A DNA stretch of 26,676 nt from Ghiorsea sp. (GTDB taxonomy: Bacteria > Pseudomonadota > Zetaproteobacteria > Mariprofundales > Mariprofundaceae). Where the stretch lies: positions 1 to 26,676 of the forward strand of contig JAJFLD010000117.1 in the NCBI GenBank assembly GCA_021772875.1, in the 5' to 3' direction. The translations under genes were made by a program, and so were the position numbers. The notes under the pieces are model-generated. The model searched no databases. It saw only the letters and a list, made by a program, of their open reading frames with translations, and had not been told where the DNA came from. Below, in pieces: positions 15,541-24,260 of the stretch; positions within the stretch are counted from its first letter, which is position 1, and the number at the start of each line of letters is the position of its first letter.

Positions 15541-17199
15541 TCACACCTCCAAAATTGTAGTCACAACCATGGGGCGACGACCCAATTTTCGTTTACACCA
15601 GCGGCGTATCCACAGCCGCACTTCTTCGCGGGCTGCATCCATATCTGCCAATGTTTCTTGGCTCAAAGTTTCTAAGTGAATCCGCAAACTTGCTGCGGCT
15701 TCATCAAAAACTGCTTCAGAAACTTCACTGTTTAACACACCACGTGTCAATAGTTCTGGTTCACCAAGCACCCGCCCTTCGTTTTGATCAATCAAAACAA
15801 TGGCTGTAATCATGCCTTCATCGGCCAAAGCGCGACGATCTTTTAACACTGCGTGATTAACTTCATCACGCCCTGAATCATCAACAAATACGGCCCCTGC
15901 ATGAAATGATGGACCATGTTTAATCTGTTCATTGGTGACCACAACACTTTGTCCATTTTCTGCAATGATAGTATTTTCAAAGACCACATTGGTTTTCACT
16001 GCCAATTGCTGATGTTCTACCAAATTGCGATATTCACCATGTACGGGATACATATATTTTGGCCGTGTTAGCTGAATCATAGTTTTGAGCTCATGAGCAT
16101 TGGCATGACCAGAAACATGCAAATGAGCTTGTCCTGCATGCAAAACCCTTGCACCACGACGATAAATATGATTAAACAGACCTGCAATAACACGCTCATT
16201 ACCTGGAATGGATGACGATGAAAAGATCACCAAATCACCCACACCCAAACGCAATTTAGGGAAATTATTTTGGGCAATTCTTGATAAAGCAGCTCGCCAC
16301 TCACCTTGGGAACCCGTTGCAATAATCAGCAATTCGTTGTCTGGTATATTTTCAGTGGCACGTACATTCACCACTTGGCTGTCTGGCAAATTCAAACGCC
16401 CCATCAATTTGGTGATTTCAACATTTTTTTCCAAACTGCGCCCTGCAAAAGCAACCTTGCGACCACAAGCTAAAGCTGCATCCACAATTTGCTGAATACG
16501 AAACATATTGGATGAAAATGTTGATACAATCACTTTACCTGTACATTGAGAAACCGCTTGTTTTAGTGGCGCGCCTACACTGCGTTCACTATCACTACTA
16601 CCTGTGCGGGTGGCATTGGTAGAATCCGAACAAAGCAAAAGCACACCTTGATCACCAAGGCGAGAAAAACGATGCAATTCTGTGCAGCGCCCATCAATAG
16701 GCGAAGGGTCAAACTTAAAATCACCTGTATGAATAATTGCACCCAAAGGGGTATGAATAGCAACTGATACTGCATCCATAATCGAATGTGTGACAGGAAT
16801 AGCTTCCACTTGAAATGGACCAATTTGGGTGAGTGTGCCATCTTCAGGTAAAGGGTGTAGATCAGCTTTAAACTTCACCTCTTCCATTTTATTCTTAATC
16901 AAAGCCAAGGTGATGGGCGTGCCCCAAGCAGGAAGCTTTAAACGTGGCAAGATAAAGGGAAGCCCACCAATATGGTCTTCATGTCCATGGGTTAAGACAA
17001 TGCCATGAATATTCAGACCCAAGGCATCAAGTGCCGAAATATCTGGAATCGTAATATTGATACCATGTTGTCCTGGTTCAGGAAAACCCATACCACAATC
17101 AAGAATAAGCGCATCATCATCGATGGCGTAAACCATCATGTTTTTACCAAATTCGCCAACACCACCAAACGGGAAACAACGAACCACAGGGTTTGCCAT
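15541..17199 (-). CDS. rnj: Ribonuclease J (metallo-beta-lactamase/beta-CASP)
   Basis: The 552-residue protein starts at ATG 17199, with AGAGGA 8 nt upstream; a TTG one codon earlier is less likely. The metallo-beta-lactamase core has the Zn motif HGHEDH at 71-76 followed by IGGLPFIL, plus THSIMDAVS, HTGDFKFD and the SDSTNA motif. The beta-CASP insertion includes VSTFSSN and the GSQGE segment, and PVHGEYR supplies the late catalytic His. The C-terminal domain follows (about 450-552). It acts as a 5'-3' exo- and endoribonuclease in mRNA decay and rRNA maturation. RNase J is absent from enterobacteria, so it is informative for taxonomy. The pyrE stop overlaps its start (TGATG), and ftsK begins 4 nt downstream. 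Confidence 0.94.
   Translation of the reverse strand: MANPVVRCFPFGGVGEFGKNMMVYAIDDDALILDCGMGFPEPGQHGINITIPDISALDALGLNIHGIVLTHGHEDHIGGLPFILPRLKLPAWGTPITLALIKNKMEEVKFKADLHPLPEDGTLTQIGPFQVEAIPVTHSIMDAVSVAIHTPLGAIIHTGDFKFDPSPIDGRCTELHRFSRLGDQGVLLLCSDSTNATRTGSSDSERSVGAPLKQAVSQCTGKVIVSTFSSNMFRIQQIVDAALACGRKVAFAGRSLEKNVEITKLMGRLNLPDSQVVNVRATENIPDNELLIIATGSQGEWRAALSRIAQNNFPKLRLGVGDLVIFSSSSIPGNERVIAGLFNHIYRRGARVLHAGQAHLHVSGHANAHELKTMIQLTRPKYMYPVHGEYRNLVEHQQLAVKTNVVFENTIIAENGQSVVVTNEQIKHGPSFHAGAVFVDDSGRDEVNHAVLKDRRALADEGMITAIVLIDQNEGRVLGEPELLTRGVLNSEVSEAVFDEAAASLRIHLETLSQETLADMDAAREEVRLWIRRWCKRKLGRRPMVVTTILEV
15545..15550 (-). promoter_or_regulatory. Shine-Dalgarno supporting the TTG start of ftsK
   Basis: GGAGGT on the minus strand lies 8 nt before TTG 15536 and within the last codons of the RNase J gene. 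It is near-perfect and explains how a TTG can serve as start. Confidence 0.75.
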
Positions 17200-17780
17200 C
17201 AAGCATGTCCTCTGCTGCCTGGTTTAATTGCAGGCAAATGTCCTTCTTGACACATCGGGCAGGTTTCTGAGGCAAATGTCTCAACATCCAAGGCAATCAC
17301 TGTGTGATGCGTTATGTCAAAACGATCTTGTTGTTGGGGTGCTCTATCAACCACAGCTAAAATTGTAGTGGGTTTACCACCAAACTCTCGCACCACAGCA
17401 ATACATTCACGCACTGAACCACCCGTGGTAATCACATCTTCAACCACCAACAAACGTGAACCTTCAGGGATTGAAAAACCACGACGCATTTGCATCTCAC
17501 CTTCTTTACGCTCAGTAAAGATAAATGGCTTATCAAGCTGGCGAGCAACTTCTTGACCAATCACCAAACCACCAATAGCAGGTGAAACCACCATATCATA
17601 ATCATCAGGATTGATATCTTTGATAAGCTCAGTGGCAAGCGCTGTGGCATTACGCGGCTGCATCAACACCAAAGCTGATTGTAAATAACGCGCAGAGTGG
17701 CGCCCACTTGATAAAACAAAATGCCCATTTAACAAGGCACCTGCATCTTCATACATCTTCAACATTTCTTGTTCTGTCAC
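17199..17780 (-). CDS. pyrE: Orotate phosphoribosyltransferase
   Basis: The 193-residue enzyme has the PRPP-binding loop LVVEDVITTGGSV at 111-123, the SPAIGGLVIGQEVAR substrate segment at 66-80 and FTERKEGEMQMRRGF in the flexible catalytic loop. The C-terminal CPMC (174-177) followed by KPGSR is typical of the shorter PyrE subfamily found outside enterobacteria. It converts orotate and PRPP to OMP in de novo pyrimidine synthesis. The start is GTG 17780, with GGAG upstream at a usable distance; an ATG at residue 6 is the alternative. It lies 3 nt after the cyclophilin gene and overlaps the RNase J start by one base. Confidence 0.93.
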   Translation of the reverse strand: MTEQEMLKMYEDAGALLNGHFVLSSGRHSARYLQSALVLMQPRNATALATELIKDINPDDYDMVVSPAIGGLVIGQEVARQLDKPFIFTERKEGEMQMRRGFSIPEGSRLLVVEDVITTGGSVRECIAVVREFGGKPTTILAVVDRAPQQQDRFDITHHTVIALDVETFASETCPMCQEGHLPAIKPGSRGHA

Positions 17781-17783
17781 GAA

Positions 17784-18380
17784 CTATTCTCCTGACTCAA
17801 CAAGGGTAACTTTTTTCATTACATCACCTTGTTTTACGCCATCAATCAGCTCCATACCATCAATCACTTGACCAAAAATAGTGTATTGATTATCCAAATG
17901 CGGCTGAGGACCATAACAAATATAAAATTGGCTTCCTGCTGAATCGGGATCAGCCGTGCGTGCCATAGCAAGCGTGCCACGCACATGTTTTTTATGATTA
18001 AATTCAGCTTTTAACTTAAATCCTGGCCCACCCATACCTGTACCATCAGGGTCGCCACCTTGTGCCATGAAACCAGGAATCACGCGATGAAAAGTCAAAC
18101 CATCATAAAACCCTTTGGCTATCAAAGATTTAAAGCTTTCCACTGTGACTGGTGCCACGTCTGGATACAACTCTATTGTGACCACACCTGTTTCTAATTC
18201 AATTTTAACTGTATTGCTTTCACTCATTTTTTTCTCCTTACTTTGATTATTGTTGCTTGACTCTAATTTTTGTATTTCATTTTTATGCGAAGTTGCTTGC
18301 GCGGCATGTACATTCATCAAACCGACAATGCTTACGGCAAGTAATGCCATCCAACCACGCCATAATATTTTATTTCTCAT
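17784..18380 (-). CDS. Cyclophilin-type peptidyl-prolyl cis-trans isomerase with exported N-terminus
   Basis: The long form is 198 residues. Residues 1-29 form a signal peptide (MRNK, hydrophobic 11-22, VHAAQA cleavage region), followed by a Ser/Asn/Lys-rich linker (30-51). The cyclophilin domain covers about 55-196: TFHRVIPGFMAQGGD has the catalytic Arg99 and Phe104, then GTLAMAR, SAGSQFYICYG and TIFGQVIDGM. Both ATG 18380 (AGGAG 8 nt upstream) and the in-frame ATG 18227 at residue 52 (AAGGAG 6 nt upstream) have good ribosome binding sites. Exported and cytosolic products are therefore possible. Its start overlaps the truB stop by 4 nt and pyrE follows after 3 nt. Confidence 0.9.
   Translation of the reverse strand: MRNKILWRGWMALLAVSIVGLMNVHAAQATSHKNEIQKLESSNNNQSKEKKMSESNTVKIELETGVVTIELYPDVAPVTVESFKSLIAKGFYDGLTFHRVIPGFMAQGGDPDGTGMGGPGFKLKAEFNHKKHVRGTLAMARTADPDSAGSQFYICYGPQPHLDNQYTIFGQVIDGMELIDGVKQGDVMKKVTLVESGE
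18234..18239 (-). promoter_or_regulatory. Internal Shine-Dalgarno within the cyclophilin gene
   Basis: AAGGAG on the minus strand lies 6 nt before the in-frame ATG 18227 (codon 52). It is exactly where a leaderless-of-signal cytosolic cyclophilin of 147 residues would begin, just before the conserved domain. Confidence 0.65.
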
Positions 18381-19306
18381 TTCAATTTCTCCTGTGCCGA
18401 AGGTAAAACACGGTCTGGCTGCAATAGACCAACTTTTGCTTCAAGTGTGGCCGTGCCCAGCACCATGTCTTCATGGCAAACACAACATAACACATCATGC
18501 CCAATCTCATCTTGCACATGCAAACGTTGTCCCTGCACAAAACGCTTTGCCTCAGCCAAGGCAAGCTGAATAGGATGCAAGTCGCGCAACCATGTTTGCA
18601 ACGGGAGAATACACGCTTCTTTTTTTTCTTCCAGTTCCTCAATCGTCACCATCATTTCTGCTGGCCAGCCACCACTATTGGTACGGCGCAATTGGGTGAC
18701 GCAACCACCATAACCCAAAGCTTCGGCGATATCTCTGGCCAGCGCACGGATGTAAGTACCCTTGCTACAATCCACCGCTAAAGTGACTACAGAACCTTCA
18801 AAATTTAATAATTCAATGGCTTTGATTTCAATTTCTCTCGGTTGCAAACTGACTTGCTCACCGTGCCTTGCCAGATCATGCGCCCGTTTGCCATTGATAC
18901 GAATCGCTGAATATATTGGTGGCATTTGCTGTAACACACCGACAAATTTATGTAATGTTGCTTCTAAAAGCTCTGGCTCAACCTGAACGTCGTCAAAACG
19001 ACTGACAACCTCACCTTCCAAATCCAAGGTGTCCGTTTGAAAAGCCATATCAAAACTGACCTCATAACTTTTCTCAGCATTCAAACCCATGCCCGCAAAA
19101 CGTGTCGCATCACCCAATAAAATAGGCAACATACCTGTTGCCAATGGGTCGAGTGTGCCAGCATGACCTGCCTTGGGTCGTTGTTTTCTATTTTTTTGTT
19201 CAGGTTTGGAAAATAAATGAATCACATGGTTGACTGCTTTACGCGAAGTCCAACCTTTGGGTTTATCAAGAAATAGGACACCACATAGGTGTGCTGCTTT
19301 GTTCAT
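18377..19306 (-). CDS. truB: tRNA pseudouridine(55) synthase TruB
   Basis: The 309-residue protein has the TruB motifs LFLDKPKGWTS at 11-21 and HAGTLDPLATGMLPI at 48-62 with catalytic Asp53. Further landmarks are SYEVSFDMAFQTDTLD, IYSAIRINGKRAHDLAR, and DCSKGTYIRALARDI in the catalytic core. A C-terminal PUA-like part follows from about residue 245. It makes pseudouridine 55 in the T-loop of tRNAs and acts as a tRNA chaperone. ATG 19306 overlaps the preceding stop (ATGA), and its own stop overlaps the cyclophilin start in the same way. Placement after rbfA matches the infB-rbfA-truB gene order. Confidence 0.95.
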   Translation of the reverse strand: MNKAAHLCGVLFLDKPKGWTSRKAVNHVIHLFSKPEQKNRKQRPKAGHAGTLDPLATGMLPILLGDATRFAGMGLNAEKSYEVSFDMAFQTDTLDLEGEVVSRFDDVQVEPELLEATLHKFVGVLQQMPPIYSAIRINGKRAHDLARHGEQVSLQPREIEIKAIELLNFEGSVVTLAVDCSKGTYIRALARDIAEALGYGGCVTQLRRTNSGGWPAEMMVTIEELEEKKEACILPLQTWLRDLHPIQLALAEAKRFVQGQRLHVQDEIGHDVLCCVCHEDMVLGTATLEAKVGLLQPDRVLPSAQEKLK

Positions 19307-20283
19307 ACAGAAAAAACATCATCCACAACAAGACTAACTTTGGCATACACTTCTTCCAAGCTGCCGGAAACAGCGCAACCTGAGGCGTACTTGTGTCCAC
19401 CACCACCAAGTTTTGCAGCCACTGCACCCACATCACAACCTGCTTTACCACGAAAGCTTACTTTCCAGCGCTTTTCGCTTTCAGGGCGAATAAAAACGAC
19501 AGCTTCAACACCATCCACACTGCGGCTAACATCAATATAACCTTCAGTATCTTCTAAGGCCGCGCCTGTTTCATCAAGCATGTTTTGATCAACATGCATC
19601 CAAGCTGAGCGACCATCATGTTTGATGGCTAAAGTTTGTAAGGCACGTGTTAATAAAGTGAGCCTAGCTAAAGGTTGGCTATCATAAATTGCATCGGCAG
19701 CAACAGCCGGCTCAGCACCGGCATCAATCAACGCCGCGGTCATTCTATGTACATCGGCATTAACACGATCAAGATGGAAACTTGCTGTATCAGTCAGCAC
19801 GGCTGCATAAATAGCATCGGCACTGGCTTTGGACAAAGGTTGGCCAAGATGTTGAATCAAATCAAACATCATCGCACCTGTTGCACAATAATCAGCATTC
19901 ACCACATTGATATCCCCATACAAAGGGTTGCTGGCATGATGATCAATATTAATAAGTGTTTTACCCGTGAACACATCTTCGTCAAAACCAAGCCTTGATT
20001 TTGCACCAGCATCAAGGGCAACGATGGTGTCCACGCCTTGCATATCAGGGTTTTCAACAATTTGAATTTTTTCGGAGCTGGGTAAATAACGACAAATTCT
20101 CGGTACTTCATCACGATTATAGATGGATACTGAAATACCCATATCTATCAAAGTATGAAAAAGCGCTAACTCTGAGCCAATACCATCTGCATCTGGGCTG
20201 CGGTGGGTAGTCAGCACAACATGTTTTGCTGCTTTTAATTGCCTAACAACAGGTTGCCATTGTTCGTTGGGAAATAGAATCAA
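19303..20283 (-). CDS. DHH/DHHA1 phosphoesterase, NrnA/RecJ-like (oligoribonuclease or pAp phosphatase)
   Basis: The 326-residue protein has the DHH motifs in order: THRSPDADGIGSE at 26-38 (His27, Asp31, Asp33), VALDAG at 88-93 (Asp91) and NIDHHASN at 112-119 (the DHH triad at 114-116). The C-terminal DHHA1 domain has the RNA-binding GGGGHKYASGC loop. Homologues degrade nanoRNA and dephosphorylate pAp. The location between rbfA and truB is common in non-enteric bacteria. No ATG is available before the first motif, so the start is taken as TTG 20283, which overlaps the rbfA stop in a TTGA. The RBS is weak, so coupling to rbfA is likely. Confidence 0.92.
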   Translation of the reverse strand: MILFPNEQWQPVVRQLKAAKHVVLTTHRSPDADGIGSELALFHTLIDMGISVSIYNRDEVPRICRYLPSSEKIQIVENPDMQGVDTIVALDAGAKSRLGFDEDVFTGKTLINIDHHASNPLYGDINVVNADYCATGAMMFDLIQHLGQPLSKASADAIYAAVLTDTASFHLDRVNADVHRMTAALIDAGAEPAVAADAIYDSQPLARLTLLTRALQTLAIKHDGRSAWMHVDQNMLDETGAALEDTEGYIDVSRSVDGVEAVVFIRPESEKRWKVSFRGKAGCDVGAVAAKLGGGGHKYASGCAVSGSLEEVYAKVSLVVDDVFSV

Positions 20284-20630
20284 GCGTCACGCAATTTGTT
20301 CATGGTATCAACAACATGGTGGGTTTTATCCAAAGCATCATCCCAGCGAAAGATAAGTTCTGGCAGTCGTTTTTTGGGCAAAGCTTTACGCAACTGATGT
20401 GAAAAATGTGGGCTCAATCGATTCAAGCGTTTTACACATTCTTTCTCATCCACGGGCAAAATACTGTGCACATAAGCAAGCGCATGTCCATTGGCGTCCG
20501 TTAGGTTCAGACGCGTCAAGCTGATGCCTAAAAGCATAGGGTCTTCCATGTCGCGCTGCATAAGTGTCGTCAACAAACGATGTATATCCGTTTGGTAACG
20601 ACGCAAAGCAGGTGATTTAGATGCTTTCAT
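20280..20630 (-). CDS. rbfA: 30S ribosome-binding factor RbfA
   Basis: At 116 residues the size fits RbfA. It is a basic protein with an N-terminal helix (SPALRRYQTDIHRLLTTLMQ), the DPMLLGISLTRLNLT strand, HALAYVHSILP and a C-terminal KRLPELIFRWDDALDKTHHV segment, matching the type-II KH-like fold and the usual LxFxxD...ID end of the family. It binds helix 1 of 16S rRNA during 30S maturation. It lies 5 nt after infB, the canonical order. Confidence 0.93.
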   Translation of the reverse strand: MKASKSPALRRYQTDIHRLLTTLMQRDMEDPMLLGISLTRLNLTDANGHALAYVHSILPVDEKECVKRLNRLSPHFSHQLRKALPKKRLPELIFRWDDALDKTHHVVDTMNKLRDA

Positions 20631-20635
20631 AGCTA

Positions 20636-23611
20636 TTATAAAGTTGCTGCGACTTCATCAATAACATAAAACTCAAAGGTATCCCCTTCTTGCACATCAT
20701 TGAAATTCTCAACACCAATACCACATTCATAACCAGTTTTAACTTCTTTCACGTCATCTTTAAAGCGGCGCAATGAAGAAAGTGTGCCATCGTGAATCAA
20801 AACACCAGCACGCAATAGGCGCACTCTAGAACCACGTTTGACATAACCATCTGTGACATAAGAACCAGCAATCGCACCAACCTTAGGTGTCATGATAACC
20901 ATGCGTACTTCTGCCGAGCCTGTAACTTTTTCTACTTTGTCTGGTGAGAGTTTACCCGCCATTGCAAGTTTCACTTCATCAATGGCTTCATAAATAACTT
21001 TGTAGAAACGAATGTCCACGCCTTCATCCGACGCTAGTTTCTTCGCTTTGGCTTCAGGGCGTACATTAAAACCAATCACAATCGCTTTCGCCGCAGATGC
21101 CAGCATGACATCTGATTCTGTGATGCCGCCAATACCTTTGTGAATAACCTTCACCTTCACATCATCCGTACCAGCTTTCACCAACGACTCTGCCATGGCT
21201 TCCACAGAACCTGTCACATCGCCCTTAATCAACACGGGCACTTCAGCAATACCACTTTTCATATCAGCAAACAATTCATCAAGACTTGCGCGTTTATCAC
21301 TTGTTACACCATGTTGGCGTTCTTTTTCTTTACGGTAATTAATAATGTCTTTGGCTTGGCGTTCAGTCTCAACTGCTACGATTTCCAAACCAGCTTCAGG
21401 CACTTCTTTCAAACCTATCAACTCAAATGGAATTGATGGACCTGCTGTTTTATGTTGAATTTGGTTTTCATCAACAATAGCACGAATACGCCCCATCACC
21501 GAACCTACAACAACTGTATCACCTTGGTGGAATGTACCACTTTGTACCAATACCGTTGCTGCTGGACCACGTCCTTTATCCAAACGTGACTCAATCACCA
21601 CGCCACGACCTGTACGGTTAGGGTTTGCACGCAATTCAAGAATTTCAGTTTGTAGCGCCAACATTTCAAGAAGATCATCCAAACCTTGGCCTGTTTTTGC
21701 AGACACATTCACAAAAATGGTATCTCCACCCCAATCTTCAGCAACAACACCATGCTCAGAGAGCTGGCGTTTGACCATATCAGGATCTGCACCTTCTTTA
21801 TCCATCTTATTCACAGCTACGATAAGTGGCACACCTGCAGCGCGAGCATGGTTTAAAGCTTCTATGGTTTGTGGCATCACACCATCATCTGCGGCAACAA
21901 CCAACACCGCAACATCTGTAAGGTTTGCACCACGGGCACGTAATCCCGTAAAGGCTTCATGACCAGGTGTATCCACAAAAACAACGCGTTCATTGCTCTC
22001 TAGTTTCACCATGTAGGCGCCAATATGTTGCGTAATACCACCAGCTTCGCCATCGGCAACTGTCGCTTTTCTTAAGGCATCAAGAATCGACGTCTTACCA
22101 TGATCCACATGCCCCATCACCACCACAACAGGTGGGCGTGGCAATAATGCATCTTGATCATCTTCATCTTTGGCAAGCAATACATCTTCAACCGCCGCTT
22201 CATTGATAAGCTTTGGTTTATGCCCAAACTCTTCAACAATCAGCATGGCCGTGTCGGCATCCAGGCTTTCATTGACAGAAATCATTTGGCCCATTTCAAA
22301 AAGTTTTTTAACTAAATCCGCTGATTTCACGGCCATTTTGGATGCAAGCTCAGAAACAATCATCGCATCAATCACTTCAACGTCGCGGACAACAAAGGCA
22401 GCATCATCTTTGGTGATACCACTACCTTTTAAACGTCTGCCACCTTTAGCCAAACGCGCCATGCGTTCTTCTTGCTCTGGCGTGAGTGATTGATGACGCT
22501 TTGAAGAATAATCGCGACGTGCAGCTTTTTCAGCAGGTGTTAAGCGGCGTTTTTGATGTTGGCGTTGAGCACCCTGTGGCGCACGTCTTTTTTGTGCTTC
22601 AGGTGTTACTTGTTGATCCGAAGGTGCAACCGCCACAGATGGAGAGCGACGTGGTGCAATAGAACCTGGTGTCGATGCGCCAGGACGAGCCGAACCTGGC
22701 CTTTGACCCTGTGGTCGAGATTGACGCTGTTGGCGTCGATCTTTGGTGATCTTTTCTTCAATTTGTTTAATCGATGACCGTGGCGCTTTTGATGCTGCAA
22801 TTTGCGCAGGCGTTAGACCTGTACGAATCGTTGTGCGCGGGCCGCCAGTTTTTGGCCTTGCCGGACGTGCATCGCGATGAGGCGCAGGTGCTCGTGTAGG
22901 CAGGCTTTCATTTTTATGATCTGGGCGTGGTGCATCAGCTGCAACCTTAGGTGCTGCTTTTTTAAAGTTCTGTTGCACATGTGTAGAACGTCTTTTTTGA
23001 CGCTGTGCAGCTTGCTCTTCAGCTTTTTTATTTTTGAGTGCTGCCATCTTTTCAGCAGCAAGTTTTGCTGGCGACAAGGCTGTCTTAGGCAAGCCTTCAC
23101 TGCGCGGAGCTTTAGCAACTTCCTTTTGCTCAACTGTTTTCTTAGACACAACAGGTTTTGCCGCAGGTGCTGCAACAGCGGCTGGTTTTGCCACAGCTGG
23201 CGTAGGGGCGACAGGTGGTTTAGGCGCTAATTTCTTTTCGTTTGCAACTTCCATGGCTTTTTGTGCTTGTTCTACGGGGTTAATTTTAGGTGCTGGTGCT
23301 GTCTCACTGGGCATATGCACGGCAGATCGGGCTCGCCTTCTGCGCACAGAAACTTCAACCGAATGGCTACCTGATTCACTATGTCCGCGGCCACCGCCAA
23401 GTGACATAGGTTTACCAAGGGTCAGCGTGGTGCTCCCTGATTTTTTATCACCTGTAGACTTTATAGCTGACGTTACTTTTGCCACATCATCACTGTCTAG
23501 GTTGCTGGTAGGCCCTGTTGCCGCCACACCGCAAGTTGTTGCAGCTCGCTGCACATCATCTGCAGTCACACCCAAGTCTTTCGCCAAATCAAGCACACGT
23601 TTATTCGCCAT
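20636..23611 (-). CDS. infB: Translation initiation factor IF-2
   Basis: The 991-residue protein is long for IF-2 (about 890 in E. coli) because of an extended Ala/Pro/Lys/Arg-rich linker at 90-395. An IF2-N helical domain is at 1-50 and a second IF2-associated domain at about 410-475. The GTPase has G1 GHVDHGKT at 500-507, G2 GGITQHIG at 524-531, G3 DTPGH at 547-551, G4 NKMD at 601-604 and a VSAKTG G5. Domains II to IV follow, ending FYVIDEVAATL. It recruits fMet-tRNA to the 30S subunit. The ATG at 23611 has AAGGT 5 nt upstream, overlapping the ylxR stop. Confidence 0.97.
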   Translation of the reverse strand: MANKRVLDLAKDLGVTADDVQRAATTCGVAATGPTSNLDSDDVAKVTSAIKSTGDKKSGSTTLTLGKPMSLGGGRGHSESGSHSVEVSVRRRRARSAVHMPSETAPAPKINPVEQAQKAMEVANEKKLAPKPPVAPTPAVAKPAAVAAPAAKPVVSKKTVEQKEVAKAPRSEGLPKTALSPAKLAAEKMAALKNKKAEEQAAQRQKRRSTHVQQNFKKAAPKVAADAPRPDHKNESLPTRAPAPHRDARPARPKTGGPRTTIRTGLTPAQIAASKAPRSSIKQIEEKITKDRRQQRQSRPQGQRPGSARPGASTPGSIAPRRSPSVAVAPSDQQVTPEAQKRRAPQGAQRQHQKRRLTPAEKAARRDYSSKRHQSLTPEQEERMARLAKGGRRLKGSGITKDDAAFVVRDVEVIDAMIVSELASKMAVKSADLVKKLFEMGQMISVNESLDADTAMLIVEEFGHKPKLINEAAVEDVLLAKDEDDQDALLPRPPVVVVMGHVDHGKTSILDALRKATVADGEAGGITQHIGAYMVKLESNERVVFVDTPGHEAFTGLRARGANLTDVAVLVVAADDGVMPQTIEALNHARAAGVPLIVAVNKMDKEGADPDMVKRQLSEHGVVAEDWGGDTIFVNVSAKTGQGLDDLLEMLALQTEILELRANPNRTGRGVVIESRLDKGRGPAATVLVQSGTFHQGDTVVVGSVMGRIRAIVDENQIQHKTAGPSIPFELIGLKEVPEAGLEIVAVETERQAKDIINYRKEKERQHGVTSDKRASLDELFADMKSGIAEVPVLIKGDVTGSVEAMAESLVKAGTDDVKVKVIHKGIGGITESDVMLASAAKAIVIGFNVRPEAKAKKLASDEGVDIRFYKVIYEAIDEVKLAMAGKLSPDKVEKVTGSAEVRMVIMTPKVGAIAGSYVTDGYVKRGSRVRLLRAGVLIHDGTLSSLRRFKDDVKEVKTGYECGIGVENFNDVQEGDTFEFYVIDEVAATL

Positions 23612-23614
23612 TTG

Positions 23615-24259
23615 TTACCTTGTTTTCCCTTTTGTTTGATCAAAGACCTTTGAAAGATTCATTTGCCAAACACAATTTTGCTGAAACTTTTCTATAGGAT
23701 TACCCTCTAAAAAAGCAACAACTGATACTTTTTCCCTGCCCAACGCTAAGCCCAATGCATTTGCGTCCAACAACGAAACCAACACTTTTGTATGCGACAA
23801 AGATTTCATCTCTCCTTGTCTGCGTTTCTCCACTGCATCTGTAACCTGCCGCAAAACTGCATCACCTGCATCTGCTGCAAACATAATCAACAGTGGTTTT
23901 TTATCCCACATTTGATGCATCACTGCATCCCTGCCTATGGCAGATCGGCGCTTCATACTGGTCATCAACTGACCGATACGGAGCGACAGCATATCAAACA
24001 TCCGCTCTTGCAATACATTCCATTGCGGCAACTGCGGCGAAAAGTCACGCCGCAAACTGTTTAATCGCTTATCCGACAAGGCTTTCAAACATACCTCTGA
24101 CATACAAAGGTACACACCTCTACCCGGAAGTTTTGCTGATAAATCAGGCCATATTTGCCCCGCTTCATCAACCACCAAACGCAACAAAGAAGCTTTTTTC
24201 GCCGTCTGCCTACATGCAAAACATGTACGCAACGTTGCTTTTCCTTGCTGTGTTTCCAA
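23615..24259 (-). CDS. YlxR-domain RNA-binding protein with C-terminal L7Ae-like extension
   Basis: The N-terminal part is a YlxR (DUF448) domain with RTCFACRQ at 11-18 and LPGRGVYLC at 44-52 (numbering from TTG 24259). The second half (about 115-214), with KKPLLIMFAADAGDAVL and LGLALGREKVSVVAF, resembles the ribosomal L7Ae/L30e-like fold fused to YlxR in several proteobacteria. The start is uncertain. The frame is open up to TTG 24298, overlapping nusA by 38 nt, with GTG codons at 24289 and 24280. The TTG at 24259, one base after the nusA stop, puts the conserved motif at the usual distance but lacks a clear RBS. Location between nusA and infB is canonical. Confidence 0.83.
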   Translation of the reverse strand: METQQGKATLRTCFACRQTAKKASLLRLVVDEAGQIWPDLSAKLPGRGVYLCMSEVCLKALSDKRLNSLRRDFSPQLPQWNVLQERMFDMLSLRIGQLMTSMKRRSAIGRDAVMHQMWDKKPLLIMFAADAGDAVLRQVTDAVEKRRQGEMKSLSHTKVLVSLLDANALGLALGREKVSVVAFLEGNPIEKFQQNCVWQMNLSKVFDQTKGKTR

Positions 24260-24260
24260 G

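Noticed and set aside
23034..23639. 201-codon plus-strand open frame opposite infB
   Set aside because: It is an antisense shadow of the Ala/Lys-rich IF-2 linker, where codon bias keeps the opposite strand open; no RBS or domain is visible.
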